Assembly (NCBI GenBank): GCA_022453515.1
Contig: JAJNNY010000008.1
Coordinates: 62,001 to 126,000 of the forward strand
Direction: 5' to 3'
DNA: 64,000 bases
Source of the DNA: Astrocystis sublimbata
Taxonomy: Eukaryota > Ascomycota > Sordariomycetes > Xylariales > Xylariaceae
Part shown: in pieces, positions 24,610 through 37,000 of the stretch
Layout: each line of letters opens with the position of its first letter
How positions within the stretch are numbered: the stretch's first letter is position 1
Made by a program: the position numbers and the translations under genes
The notes under the pieces: model-generated
What the model saw: the letters and a program-made list of their open reading frames with translations, nothing else
Database searches by the model: none
What the model was told of the DNA's origin: nothing

Positions 24610-27224
24610 ATTGAATATGTGATGTGGGAATGGACCGAGAAATACGGTACGATATTAGGTTTTAGAAAGAGGTGGGGGGTGAGCTTCGTGAGCGGAGAAG
24701 CAAAGACTGAAGCTCTACAATGCTGATGAGAGAGAAAGATGTTGTAAGAGGATGGGTATATAATGCGAAGGTGAGATCAATTGGGACAGCAATTGAGGGA
24801 GCGCGATCAGCTGAGAATGCTTGAATGCTCTAGGGTACGATGACGACGACCTAACGTAGGTATCGACAACAAGAGGTCCGAATCAGCGAGGTTGTTGGTG
24901 TCAATGGCGCTTTTCACAGGCTCGTAGAGCTCGAGAAGGGGGCCGGTGGGCGACGGTGGGCGACGGGCGGCGGATGGCTGTCGCGCGGAATGACGAAGCC
25001 CTTAGTGAATATCAATGCCTTCTAGGTAAAGGAGCTACCTGTTGCACGACAAAGCCCACGATGCACACTGTCTGTCAGCAGGGAGAAAGCTAGAAGGTGG
25101 GAGTGAGAGAGAGAGGGGAGAAACAAAGAACACGAGCACGAAGAGCGAGGAACACGATCGGGAAGGTCTGTTATTAAATGCCCGACAGCACTTACACCCA
25201 CAACTGGTCATAGCGACGCTGTTTGCTACTGTGCGTACCGCTGACTTACACTTACACACTTACACGGACATTACCCACGATGTCGGCCCACGATACCTCT
25301 TACTGGGCTACGGGTTACAGTACCTCTCGAGCCTGTCAGCGGCTGTGTGTGCCTGCGTGTGCCACTCACCTGTCCACCGCCCCGAAAAAACTCACGATCT
25401 TTTTCTTCGTGTCCCCGAAGGCGGCTTGCACGACCGGACAGCGTCCAACCGCAGGCCACCAATCTCTGCAAAACTCTGGGCCCTCATGTGAGCATTAATC
25501 CTGCAGATCGTCAGACCCTGCTGTGCAGGCCTTTCAATGCTCCAGCAGGCTCCAGGACCCTGCCAATCCCTCCGCACACCGTTCCGAGCTTCACTGCTAA
25601 GCCCTCCCTATCGTGCACTTGCCGCTAGCCATGCCAGGATATAGCTTTTTGCATCTAGACCGCGTCGAGTAAATGGAGGGGCACGTGGGGAGCTCAGAAC
25701 ATGTCAATGGGACGTGTCAATCCGTGTCAATCCACGTAATTGTAAAAAGAAAGAAGTAATATGGGGAACTATGGTGGGGTTGATTCCCTGGTTCCTGGCC
25801 TTGCCTTGCTTTGGCCCCCCATTTTCCCCACGTTCAAACTTTCTTCTAGACAAGCCGGATCATGCAGCGTCTGAGGAATAAGAAAAGTGCGTGTAGCCAG
25901 TATCGTCTTACTTCTCTGTCTAACCCAGCACGCCAGTCAAGTGTGACAGTGTTACTGCTCAGTACGACGCCAGATAGAAACCCCCGCAGTCAGCGGCACC
26001 GATCCGAGATGTTGAGGCGCTGACCCCGGCTGCCCAGATATTAGTCCACGATATAAGCAGCATGGGACTCTGGTTCTTTCTGTTCATGTGACACTTTGGT
26101 TACGTGGACTGAGGTGTTTGTGCACAACAACATACATGCCCCTATCGTGGCTTGTCAGTGAATGGCGGTCGGACAATCGAAGCGTACGATGTGGTTGAGA
26201 CGGTCTTCATTCTTACTGCCGTAAGACTGCATCGTGTGTTTGTCACCAGTATTCGAATGCAATCAAACATACTGTATCGCACCTGTACTACCCGCAGGTG
26301 AGCATGTACGACCTGTAACATGTGGATGGCTGAGAGTGACAGCCTGTGCACCGCTTATTCACTCACGACTGGGCTTGACTCGACTTTGAACTCCATGGAG
26401 CCACGGAGCCTTACTGAGCTATCCAGTTCCTCAGTCTAATTCTTGCCAAATCACAGTCGGTAAGGCCTTCCCAATACGGTTGCAGAGATTGGAAGAAACC
26501 CTTTCGAGGAAAACAAAAGACAGCTTGAAAATCTCGTCTAGGTACCGCCACTGCGGATTACTGTGTGATGGGTTCCGTGATGGGGCCTGCATGTTCTCGC
26601 ATACTCCCCAGTATTTTACTATCGTGAAAAGGTCTTGGCTTGTTAATCTTGGCTTCAAAGTCCCGGAGCCCCCGCCAGCAGCAACCCCTCGCCCGCCAAG
26701 AACCCACGCTCGTTCGCTGAGGTGGACCCCCAATTGGAAATCCCCAATCACAATCCAATTATCCCCACACAACACACACAACAATTGAGGATCCCGCCAC
26801 CGTGGATTACTGTCCCATGGAGGAGCGTACCTCCTGCGTCTTTTTCATCCCGAAACCCATTCTTTGTGTCCCATAACAAGATCCATATCAAGGTACGGAC
26901 CTGCGGCATTGCAACTCGGTACCGCCGTTACTGCTGCGACTGCCGCCGCCGTCAGGATACCGTCTCGTCCGCCATGCGAGCCATGAAACCTCGCCGTGTC
27001 AATCACCGTATCCATCCAAACGCCGGTTGCATCCCGCGCAGAAAGCCTGCTTTAGTGCCCCCCTCTTTCTGTCGCCGCATCGCATTTGCCCCCACACCAG
27101 AAGTGCCGATCATGTCCAACGTGTGTGTGTGTGGGCGGGTGTGGGTAGCTTCTGTGGGGAGCTGGCCGAGTGGCTGGCTACTGTAAATTCTCTTTTTTCA
27201 ATCTTTGGCGACGTAGGAAGGCAG
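24610..27224. other. 2.6 kb gap without a convincing gene
   Basis: Many CT/CA-rich tracts and a TG microsatellite at about 27121-27133 occur. Open frames (for example 25042-25491 plus and 26722-27186 plus) lack motifs and overlap one another. No gene recognised. Confidence 0.4.
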
Positions 27225-27233
27225 TATTTATAC
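27225..27233 (+). promoter_or_regulatory. TATA-like box of the CxxC micro-protein gene
   Basis: TATTTATAC lies 170 bases before the ATG at 27403 and is followed by a long CT- and CA-rich leader that ends in an A-rich tract directly before the start codon, a strong fungal 5' UTR pattern. Confidence 0.45.
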
Positions 27234-27402
27234 CATAAGACCCACCCCTCACCCCTCCATCCTGTCGAATTCTCTCTAGCTCTGAGCTCTTACACGGTCT
27301 ACATCGCACAGAACACTAAGCTAAGCTCACTTACTTACTCACAACGTAACCTCAACTCTTTCTCTAATTATCAAGAAAAAAACACAAAGAAATAAAGAAA
27401 AA

Positions 27403-27489
27403 ATGGCCCAATGCGACATCTGCGACGGCTCAGGCTTCGTGGGTCCCGAGAGGAATGTGAAATGTCCCGTCTGCAACCATACATACTAG
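27403..27489 (+). CDS. 28-residue zinc-knuckle-like CxxC micro-protein
   Basis: ATG at 27403-27405, TAG at 27487-27489. The peptide contains CDICDGSGFVG, a CxxCxGxG motif as in the zinc centre of DnaJ, followed after eight residues by KCPVCN, a second CxxC. The four cysteines can bind one zinc ion. The start codon sits in an ideal fungal context (AAAAAATGGCC) behind a well-formed leader. Short fungal proteins with this CxxCxGxG...CxxC pattern exist, but I cannot name a function. The alternative is that this is the first exon of a longer gene; no good donor is seen before the stop. No signal peptide. Confidence 0.6.
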   Translation: MAQCDICDGSGFVGPERNVKCPVCNHTY

Positions 27490-28366
27490 GTGACCTAGGC
27501 CAGCCACAGTGTGAGCCGCTCATGTGAATTTCATCATGTCGCGCGAGATCCTGTCTCTCGAATCTGACACTACCTACAGTAGGATACATTTGATATCTAC
27601 CTCCTACTAGGTAGTAGATATGATCAAGCCTGAACTTTGTCCTATCGCATCCCGGCTCCAATCTTGCATCAGCCACGCACGCATTCATTGCATACCTGCT
27701 CATATCACAATGTGATCATCAAGTACGGAAGACTGTGAAACTCAACGCCGGTTTGGAAATCAATATGGAAAGGGATTGCAAATGATGTCTTCCTCAACAC
27801 AAATTGTCAAAGGTTGCAGACGCGAAGTTCATTCATTCAATCACTGTCTTTTTGCTGTATTTGTATTTTTGCATCTTTCCAAACAGTTTATTATGTGACA
27901 TCCAAGGCTTTCTCACTCTGCCTTCTATCAGTCTTATCGCCAGGACGGTTAATGACTGTTTTCCACGGTGGCAGCTGAGTATCTCTGCTAGTCGTTCATT
28001 GCCAACTAAAAACTGACCTTAATGATTTAATCCTGGCCTCAAGTTCGAGGCGACACCACACCTAATTACGTAATTACCTACTACCTTACCACTTCGTCTT
28101 GTGAATGAATATAGTCCTCGTAGACCTATATATAATAACGAACGAAGCCGAGATGCCAATTGAAGAGACAGCTAAAACATCCGGAACAGACACTGCACAG
28201 AGATGACATTCGCGATGTTCGTCGAGTTGCCGTGATCATATCCTGTTGACGAAGTGTTGACTAATTGGTATTGACTTAGATGCTGTAAGTGGATGGAGTT
28301 CTATATACGCGAGAAACAATTTTCCGTCCTCGCATAGAATCAGCGATAAATATTACGCGGTGGCAC
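27490..28366. other. Intergenic, no gene recognised
   Basis: 3' flanks of the micro-protein and the rhodopsin-like gene face each other here. No further gene or repeat seen. Confidence 0.4.
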
Positions 28367-29977
28367 CTAAGAATCGCTAATAATGCTCTCCTCTCCTGTT
28401 CGAGTTCCTCGTGGTGCTGAGAGCTGTCTTTTCAATTGCGCGTGGTAATCATAGTCCACGCTGACGTAGGTCAAGGACGACACCAAATTGGTTGTTTGCG
28501 TCTTTGCTGGTTTCGTGCGGTTGAAGTTGCGCATGATAGCCTTGAGCCCAGTGAGAGCTCCCTTGGGCGGTGTTGGGAGATCTTGATCTTCGTCGCTTGA
28601 TGTGTTGCAGCCAAGCATTTCGTCGTGGCGGTGTCCAAACTCTACTTCTTTTGGAATCCGGTTGTTGCGCGTATCAGGCCGCAACTTCGACACGCACGAA
28701 GCGCACCAGTCGGTGAAGCCTCTTAGAAGTACGAATACCACTGGCATGCAGCTGGAGATGATACCGACATTGATCTCTCCGGTGCTTTGGGGTGAATCAG
28801 CGATTGATTTTTTTCGACGCCGTGAAGGGAAGCATTCAAGGTGGCTGGAGGTGACATCTTGAACTTACTTGACGGCAATTATCGGCATATTCTTCCATGT
28901 CAGATCCATGTTTTGGACGATCTGCGATCTATAGTATACCCCCGCAATCGAGAAAGCGAGCGCACTAACGACAGTAAGGTTAGTGATGATTGTTGGTGGA
29001 TGCCAAGAGAAGAATAATCACATACGCAGTTCCCACCGCGAAAATCGCCAAAAGGCCCGCCTTTCGCTTGGTTGTCGTATGCAGGCGCGAGAGGCAGATT
29101 AGCGGTATAACAAGAATATATGCATCAGTAAAGGTCCCCACGGCACCTTGCGCTATAGAGATAGGTGCATCGACGGTAAAGCATCGTGCGGCGACCAAGG
29201 GCGAGAGCCAGCCGCCAGCGGCGTAGTCTTCGGCACGCGGGACACAGAATGCCACGAAGATGACGATGGAAACGGTATAGAACAACACCACGAGCACGAT
29301 GCCAGCCCATATGAGAATGTTCGCAAGCCTCGATGGATTAAATAGCCGCTGATAAAGGACAAGGATTGACGTTTTGATCAAGAGGGCCGCGGCAAGATAG
29401 ATTGGTAGTTGTGCAATGGAGAACTGATGTGTCGTAAGTATCATTATCTCAAGAGGGAGTGTTGTGGGTAATAATACTTGTATGTATTGCGCAGTAAATC
29501 TGCTCACTGGGATATCCCATATATGTGGCCCTGCCGGGTTGCCGAGGGCTTCAAGTGAGTGTTAGAGAGAGAGGTGACAGTGTATCAATATCATTGGCTG
29601 CCTTACATGCAAATGAAAGTGCGATATGTCCAATGATTGCGATCTAGATGCCCATTAGACGGAGCCCGTAACAATCAGTCAATCAATTGCCTGAACTGAC
29701 GGCGGAAAGAATGCACAAGGCTACGAGATGTCAGTGCTTGCAACCCAGTTGTATGATGTACGACAAACTCACCATCGTCAAGGCCAAGTCTAGTATATCT
29801 GATTCGACTGTAAATTCGCAAAGCCAAGAACACCAGCATCGGTGGTAGCGTCACGTATATGAATATCTTGGGAATTTCCTCCTGTGTTGGCGGATTGACA
29901 AAGTTCGACACAACCCCAGGCGGTGGTTTTCTTACTGGTATAGTATCTAAGTCGACGCCATCGTAGGGTGAGGCCAT
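28367..29977 (-). CDS. Fungal rhodopsin-like (PTH11/SAT4-type) seven-helix membrane protein
   Basis: Seven exons: 29773-29977, 29701-29720, 29607-29643, 29478-29548, 29026-29423, 28869-28964, 28367-28784; 414 residues. The second exon is only 20 nt long; phases close throughout. The architecture is that of the fungal 'rhodopsin domain' family: an extracellular N terminus, first helix IFIYVTLPPMLVFLALRIY, the LGLDD motif, further helices around PIYLAAALLIKTSILVLYQR, ILIWAGIVLVVLFYTVSIVI, a Cys-containing loop, AYILVIPLICL and GLLAIFAVGTA, and a last helix INVGIISSCMPVVFVLL. The hydrophilic C tail of about 110 residues is rich in Ser/Thr and basic residues. Family members are thought to be surface receptors or sensors; the ligand is unknown. 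It lies 1.1 kb beyond the PKS gene end. Confidence 0.85.
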
Positions 29978-31038
29978 GCTTGCCTCTGAACGAACGAGGC
30001 CGCCTAATTAGTGTTTGTGTAGGGATACGAAGAAGGACTGATAGGTAGTTTGGGGGTATAGCTTCATATCGAGGTGTGTGACTTTTGACCTGTGGCTTCG
30101 ACTTAAATATATGAAGAATAAGTCCCTACCTTGGAAGTCGGAAAGTCCCAAATGCAAAACATTTCGAAATTGGAATTCCTGACAGCCAGACTGGCCCAAT
30201 GGGCCATCCTGCGAGTCGCGGCCTTGAGAATTAGATTGTTATGCCAGCCTGCAGATAAAATAGTCAAGTCCATCGTGATGCCAATATTAGAAGCTTTGTC
30301 GCTAGCCACGCAGCACGCACACCGTAAGTGCGATATACATTTCATCAGCACCGATTAATCTCGCGCCATGTACGTACGTTAGTGTTCCCAGATAGGTTGG
30401 TCAGGTAGTATAGTTTGCGGCTATATCTGTAACGGAAGGCAAGCCACAATGCACGACCAACCAACAGTTCAACTAGCACAAGAGCACTTTTCAAACGAGC
30501 AGCTTGATTATCGGCACCTTCATGGCATGCGAAGTTGCGAATTAAATGAAAGGGGCGGGTTAAATGATTCGTCGTACATGCGACCGCTGATACGATTGCT
30601 CCCAATAGTAATTATATTCAGTACAGATGGTCTGTATAAACCTCTATCTCCATAGAGTTGGACTCGAGAGGTGTTGACGTGGAGCCTGGATAGAACTACT
30701 TTAGTCAATCCCGAATATCGCCTTGTTGTGCAGATATAGGAAACACAGCGTGTTTACTCCGTACTAGCGACACTAGTAGGGTTCACAAGCCCAGCCTATC
30801 TTTTTTCGTATGTAGTAGCCCACAGCCCAACAAGTACTGGCTCGGTACTGTCTAGAACCTCAGGTCGTGGCATGTCACTAGATTCCTCCCTTCTACATCC
30901 GCCCGCATTTGGGTGTGGTCAATGACACTCAATTCAGGACCTAATCTCTCTCAAAAAGGCCTGACAAAAGCCTATACCCGAAACGAGAGCAAACCCTTGC
31001 GTTAAGGCTTACTTATTTACAAGTAACACATCTTTATT
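29978..31038. other. Intergenic, boundary between rhodopsin-like gene and biosynthetic cluster
   Basis: No gene recognised; open frames are short and on both strands. Confidence 0.4.
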
Positions 31039-34000
31039 TCACCTTTCACGAAACGAAAACCCGACCCGCTCACACAAAAACCTATAACCGTCGAGAACCG
31101 CCCGCTGCGCCAACACATCTGACCGGAATCTTGGATAGATATCGAACAAGTGCGGGCCCTCGTCCAACATCCTGAGCTCGGCATCGACACCTTGTGCTCT
31201 CAACGCCGCGTGCGTCCGCTCGGCCTGGGCCCAGGGCAAGAGATCATCTTCGCGCGTGTGAATCATGAACGTCGGCGTCCGATACGCGCCCCTGCGGATC
31301 TGCGCCAGCGGGCTGATGGCAGCCACATCTGCCGGTTCGGGCGCCGCCGGCTCATCCGTGCCGGTCTTGCTCAGCCCGTTCAATAGCACGTGAAGCGTAC
31401 GGCCTTTCCAGTTCATGTATAACAGCAACCTGCTCCGTGGGTCCCGCGGCGCGAGCCAGCCGCCAAGTGGCAAGTTGGCGTTGCCGGAGACGTTGTAGCT
31501 TGTGATCGGCTGATTATGGACCGCCGCTCGTATCTCTTCATCCAGAGGGTAGCCTGAAGTTGTTGAGTTATCGTTTTCCGCAGAACCAGAGCCATCAGGG
31601 ATGTTGGGTTGCATCCAGCAGGGATCCTCATAATCGGAAGGATTGTAGAATGTCAGGATTGCATCCGGAGGGGCAGTACCTAGGGAAGAAGAAGTCCATG
31701 ATACAGACATGGCTAGATGACCACCTGTAGACCAGCCGACAACTACCGTTTTATCTTCATCGACCCTGATATCCGGTCTTTGAAGACGCTGCTGCGGAAG
31801 CACCTCTTTGACCCAGGCATACGCGTCTGCGACATCACGCATGGGTCCCTCGATGATCGTCATTTCAGGGCAAAGCCGATAATCGATGCTGACAGGTAGG
31901 AACCCGTTGTCGAGTAAGAGTTGGGTCTGCTTCGGTCGGATATCTCTCCTCGAGAGCATAACATGACCCCCTCCATGAATCATGAGAGCTGCGTGTTGTC
32001 AGCGGGGAAACAACATGTCGGCTACTGAAGAAAATTACACACCTACAGGCCGAGGGGGGGTATCGGGGGTATCGCTTCTAGAAGGATAGTAGATATCCGC
32101 CAGAAGATCGTCACCGTTGACTTTCTTGTATACCAGCGTTTCTTGGTTCTCTCGAACGCCATTGGTCTTGGTCGTGGAGAGCTGCCGACTTGGAGACGGG
32201 GATGCGACAGCTCCGTTGGCTAGTAATGTTTCGTCTTGCCATGCGGTAATCACTCGCAATACCGACGATTCCTGTGTTGCACCGCTGGTCCAGTCGACAA
32301 ATGTGAACCCAGCGGACTGAAGCTTACTCTCCCAAAGCTCTTCGGAAGCCAAGGCATGTTGTCTCCCATCGGTGAACAACCACCAACCTTCCAACAAGCC
32401 GAATACGAGATCAAACCAGAAGAGATTACGGGTCAACTCGACGAGACACAGCATGCCATCGGGTTTCAACGTCTTCCGGATGTTCGTTGTTGAATGCACT
32501 AGATCTTTAGTGGCATGGATGCAGTTCGTAGAGATGACGACATCGTAGGTATTCAGGAACTGATGGGGCGGCTCTTTCTCGATGTCCAAGACAGCATATT
32601 GCATAAACTCCCACTTAGCGAACTTCCGACGGGCGGCAGCGACAAGAGACGGCGACACATCTGTGAACGTGTACGAGATCCGAGATTGGTCGCCACGTGC
32701 AGCTGATACAAGACGCTCGGTAAGATGGCTCGTCGTCCCCCCAGTCCCTGCGCCAATTTCGAGGATACGCACTTCGCGGTCATGTCCGAAGTTCTCCACG
32801 ACGGACGCCAGATAGTCGCCTAGTAGTAGTGTCCCCGTTTTGAACATCGGCGCGTTAGCATACACGTCCTCGAGAAGGGTCCGCGCCTTGGCATCTTTGA
32901 AGATGAGTGCTATGGGGTCGGCAGTTCCGAGGAGACAAGATGCGAGTTTCGGACCTGTGGCGTGAAGTAACTTTGTCTCCGAAGCATGCTGTGGGTATTT
33001 GGCGAGCATCTCGTGGTGAAGGCTCATGGCTGTCTCGGCGGGGATTGGCTTCCCTGTACGACGGATCACATTATTTGAGTCGCTATCGACTAGACCTCCA
33101 TCTTGAAGAATCCTCATCAATTGAGGCATTAGCTTTGTGTGTCTTGGGTCCCATTGAAAATCTGGCAGTTTTTCATCTTTCTTGAGGCTGGCTAGGTCAA
33201 CCCCCATCGAGCTCAAAGCCTCGACGAGATACTGCAATACCAGCCTAGACTGCAGCTGATAGGGTCCGTCGTAGTATTCCGCAAAATTGGTAGACTCCGC
33301 AAGACGGTCGTAGCTCAGTTTTGCATCTCGAAAGAGGCGGACACTTGTTTGGGAGAAATCGCCTCGCGCAGAAGCAGAAGTGCTTTGCTCTTTTGCTGCT
33401 GATGGTGCTCGACGATTCTCCGTATCCTGAGAGGTGCTGGGTTTCAAGGTACCGGCGATTGGCTCCGAGGGAGGACTGTGTCCTTGATGCTTCTCGATGT
33501 GGCGTAGCAATTGGCCCACATCCGCACTGTCCTGGAGTTCGGTCTGCGATACACTTACGTTGAAGGCCTTTTGCAGATCAGACAGTAGCTCTGTAGCGAC
33601 AAGGGAATCAATACCGAGTTCATCCATGGTTGATCCTGGCTTCACTTCGTTAATTGGAATTTCCAGAATGTTGGAGATCACTTGTGCCAGATTTTGCAAA
33701 CCAAGGGCTGAATCCCCATCTGCTCTGGAGACTCTCGCTTTTGTGTTTGCACTTCTATCCGGTGTCATCATGCCCGGGCTTGGTACCTCGTCAATCTGCG
33801 AAGATGCATCATCCCTGTCTGATGTGGATGGTGTTGCTGATGATTGGTAAGCTGAGTCTTGAGCGAAGCCAACATCTTGTCTGCTTGAATGATGCATGCT
33901 TTTGGGTTGGACCCCTCCGAGCTTCGACAGAGTCCTGGTCAGTGACTTGATCGGAACGCTCCTAAATGTAGCGCCTATGATCGCAAGGACTAGGCTTTGA

Positions 34001-37000
34001 GAAGTTGGATCGTAGACAAAGATGTTGTTCTTCAAGATTGATGTCGAGATGGGTTCGTAATGCGAGTAAACGTGCCATAGCCGTTGAGACGGCCCTGTAT
34101 TGCTCATAAATGCCTCTGAAAAGACAAGCTCATCAGTGCTCGTTGCCATGAAGACCTGGTCTTTCCTAGGCGACGCAAAACAATTAACGTGAATTCCTGC
34201 GACTTGTAGGAAGTTGTCGAGCGCTATGGGGTCACACAGAGTTCGCGACCGACCCAAATGCTGGTCATTGGACAAGGCAACGATGGCAGCTACTTCTTGT
34301 CCGATGACCGAGATCCTCTTTACTCCGTGATAGTAGTCGGCATAATCTACCACATCGCCGAATATCTTGTAGATCAAATTTCCAGTCGCTCCTTGTGCCA
34401 GATTCGATCCTAGAATTCGGTCTGCGCGTGACAAGGGGGCTATTTTTTGGAGAAGGCTTAGACGATACTCAGGCGAGACGTCATTCTTCGCGCCCAAGCT
34501 GATCACGCCGTTGGCATGTTCAGTGAGCCTGTTTTCACTTTGCATCAGACTAGAGATACTGAACTCCCAGCGACGAACCGAAACTTCACGGAGACGAAGT
34601 GTGACGGTCGCCAACGCACTTGGGCTCAGCGGTGCGCTCATGACTAAGCTTTCCAGATGAGGTGAGGGTGTGACCTGGAATCGGTCACCCTGTGCCTTGA
34701 TAGCACCGATCGAAGCAATTTCAACATAAAGCGAAGCTGGGCATAAGCCTAGACCAGCAACTGCATGACCTCGAATAGCGCGGCCAAACTCCGGTGACGA
34801 GGTCTTGACGGTGAACACATGTTCTTTTGTCGCTTGATCGCTCTGGGTCAGAACCACAAGATCAAATTCATCTGCAGCCTGTGCCAGCGGGACCTCGGAG
34901 GGTCTCAACTCGATCCACTGACGATGTTTCTCAAATGCATATGGCGGAAGATCAAGGGCATTGTATCGGTAGTTGGAGGTCGAATGGAATCCCCAGTACT
35001 TGACGCCGGTACCTAGCATCCAAAGCCTACATACTGCCTCCGAAAGGTTCTTCTTGGCATCAGGACCGCCGATATCAAGAGGTTGATAGGTTGCCAGGTC
35101 ATCAGACCCCTGGAGCACGCGACGAGCCATCGCGACAATTGGAGTCGATGAGCCAGCTTCGAGCCAAATCGCTGATGGAAAGCATGACGAAATCCTCTGC
35201 ACAGCTTCGTAGAAGTATACAGGCTGCCGAGTGTGTTGAACCAACTCTCGCGCTGAGAATTGTTTCCATGACCAGTCCTTCGAGCAAGTCTCTACATGAA
35301 TGCGCGGTGAGCGAATCGTGAATTTCTGGGCAAGGTCCATAAGGTCATCAATAATGGCATCAGCTTCATATGAATGATAAGCGTGCGTGTTCGACAATTT
35401 GGTTACTCTCAAGCCCGCGCACTCTTCTCCGGCCTTTTGGATTGATGCCGTATTGCCAGAGAGTACAAAGCTGCGTGGCCCATTATAGCATGCTATATCA
35501 ACCTGGAGATCATGCAGACTCGCCACTCGAGATATAACACCCTCTATCTCCTCCGGGGAACACTCGACAGCCAACATGGCGCCTGGGTCTGAGTTCCATC
35601 TCTCGCGGATGAGCAGAGCTCGCTGGGCGATAAAACGTATGCCGTCCTCGAGTGAAATGGAATCCGCCACACACAGTGCGACGATTTGGCCAAAGCTGTG
35701 ACCGATCAGCGCATCAACATTGAGACCGCTTTCGATCCAGCTCTTAGCAGAGGAGTATTGCAATGAGAAGAGCATGCAATGCAATAGAACGATATCGTCG
35801 ACCGGGTCGCGACTAAAAATCTGGGGAATGATTGATGGTAGACCGAGCTTGCCGCACGTGGAATTGCAATGATTCTAGACGGCAGGAGAATATTAGCGAC
35901 TGATTATTTTCATCAATGGAACTGGATTCACTGACTATATGCTTCTGTAAGAGGTCCGACTCATCGTACAGGGCTTTTGACAAGCAGACTGTATTCCCAA
36001 CCTGTCCGCCGAAGGAGAGAATAACTGGTCTTTGTGCTTTGGTGGGCTCGACCTCACTCTGTGGGGGGATATTCTTGAGAGAGTTGGCAAGAGACTCCAA
36101 GTCTGAAACTGTGAAGGCAACCCTGTATGAAAGCGACGGGTTTTGCCGCTTGGAAATGTTGTGCGCGAGAACAGAAAGGGGCTGATGGCGGTTGCTTAAG
36201 TATGATGACAGAGTCTCCACGTAACGTTTCAGGCTTTCTTTACTGCGCGCAGCAATAGTGACCGGGAAACAGCCATCTGTAGGGGAAGGGGGAGACTGTT
36301 CCTGCTTGTGCTCCCGGACTAGAATAGCGGTATTGCTACCCGCTGCACCGTAGTTGTTGACAAGTGCCACTTTAGGTGATGTGGTCCAGGGAATAGTGGC
36401 CGTTGGAATCGAAACCTTTCTTGACACTGAGTCTTTGATGCGTGGATTGAGCGACACAAAATTGGCTTGTTTGGGTATTTTTCCCCGTTGTATCATGAGG
36501 ATCGTCTTCATGACCCCGGCTACCCCTGATGCAGCTTCGGTGTGGCCTATGTTATCCTTCAACGAACCCACGTACAAGGTGCTTTTTCGTCTGTCATCTT
36601 TGAAGGCAGACTGGATACTTGAGAACTCAATAGGGTCTCCAACATTCGTTCCTGTAGCAAATACAAAATGTCAATTCAGAACGAGGTTTTGGACGAGTTG
36701 TAAATGATACTGACCTGTTCCGTGGGCCTCGACGTAGTCGACCATGTCCGATGATAGACCTGCCATAGACAACACCCGCGTATACAAATTGCTCTGCGAT
36801 GAAGAGTCGGGAACTGTGATGGAGCTACAATTCGAGTTCTGATTTATAGCAGATCCAGCTATTACTCCTAGGATATGATCGTGATCACTCAGAGCTTTCG
36901 TCAAAGGCTTAAGAACAAGCATCCCGGCTCCTTCGCCTCTGCAATATCCATTGGCATCGGCGTCAAATGCCTTCGATGAACCATTGGGATTCAGAAATGA

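Noticed and set aside
25042..25491. 149-codon open frame on the plus strand
   Set aside because: Composition reflects CA/CT-rich tracts; no motif, and other frames overlap it.
27155..27200. tRNA-like A-box (GCTGGCCGAGTGGCTGG) followed by a T run
   Set aside because: No acceptor-stem pairing, anticodon arm or B box (GGTTCGANTCC) could be found downstream, so it is not a tRNA gene.
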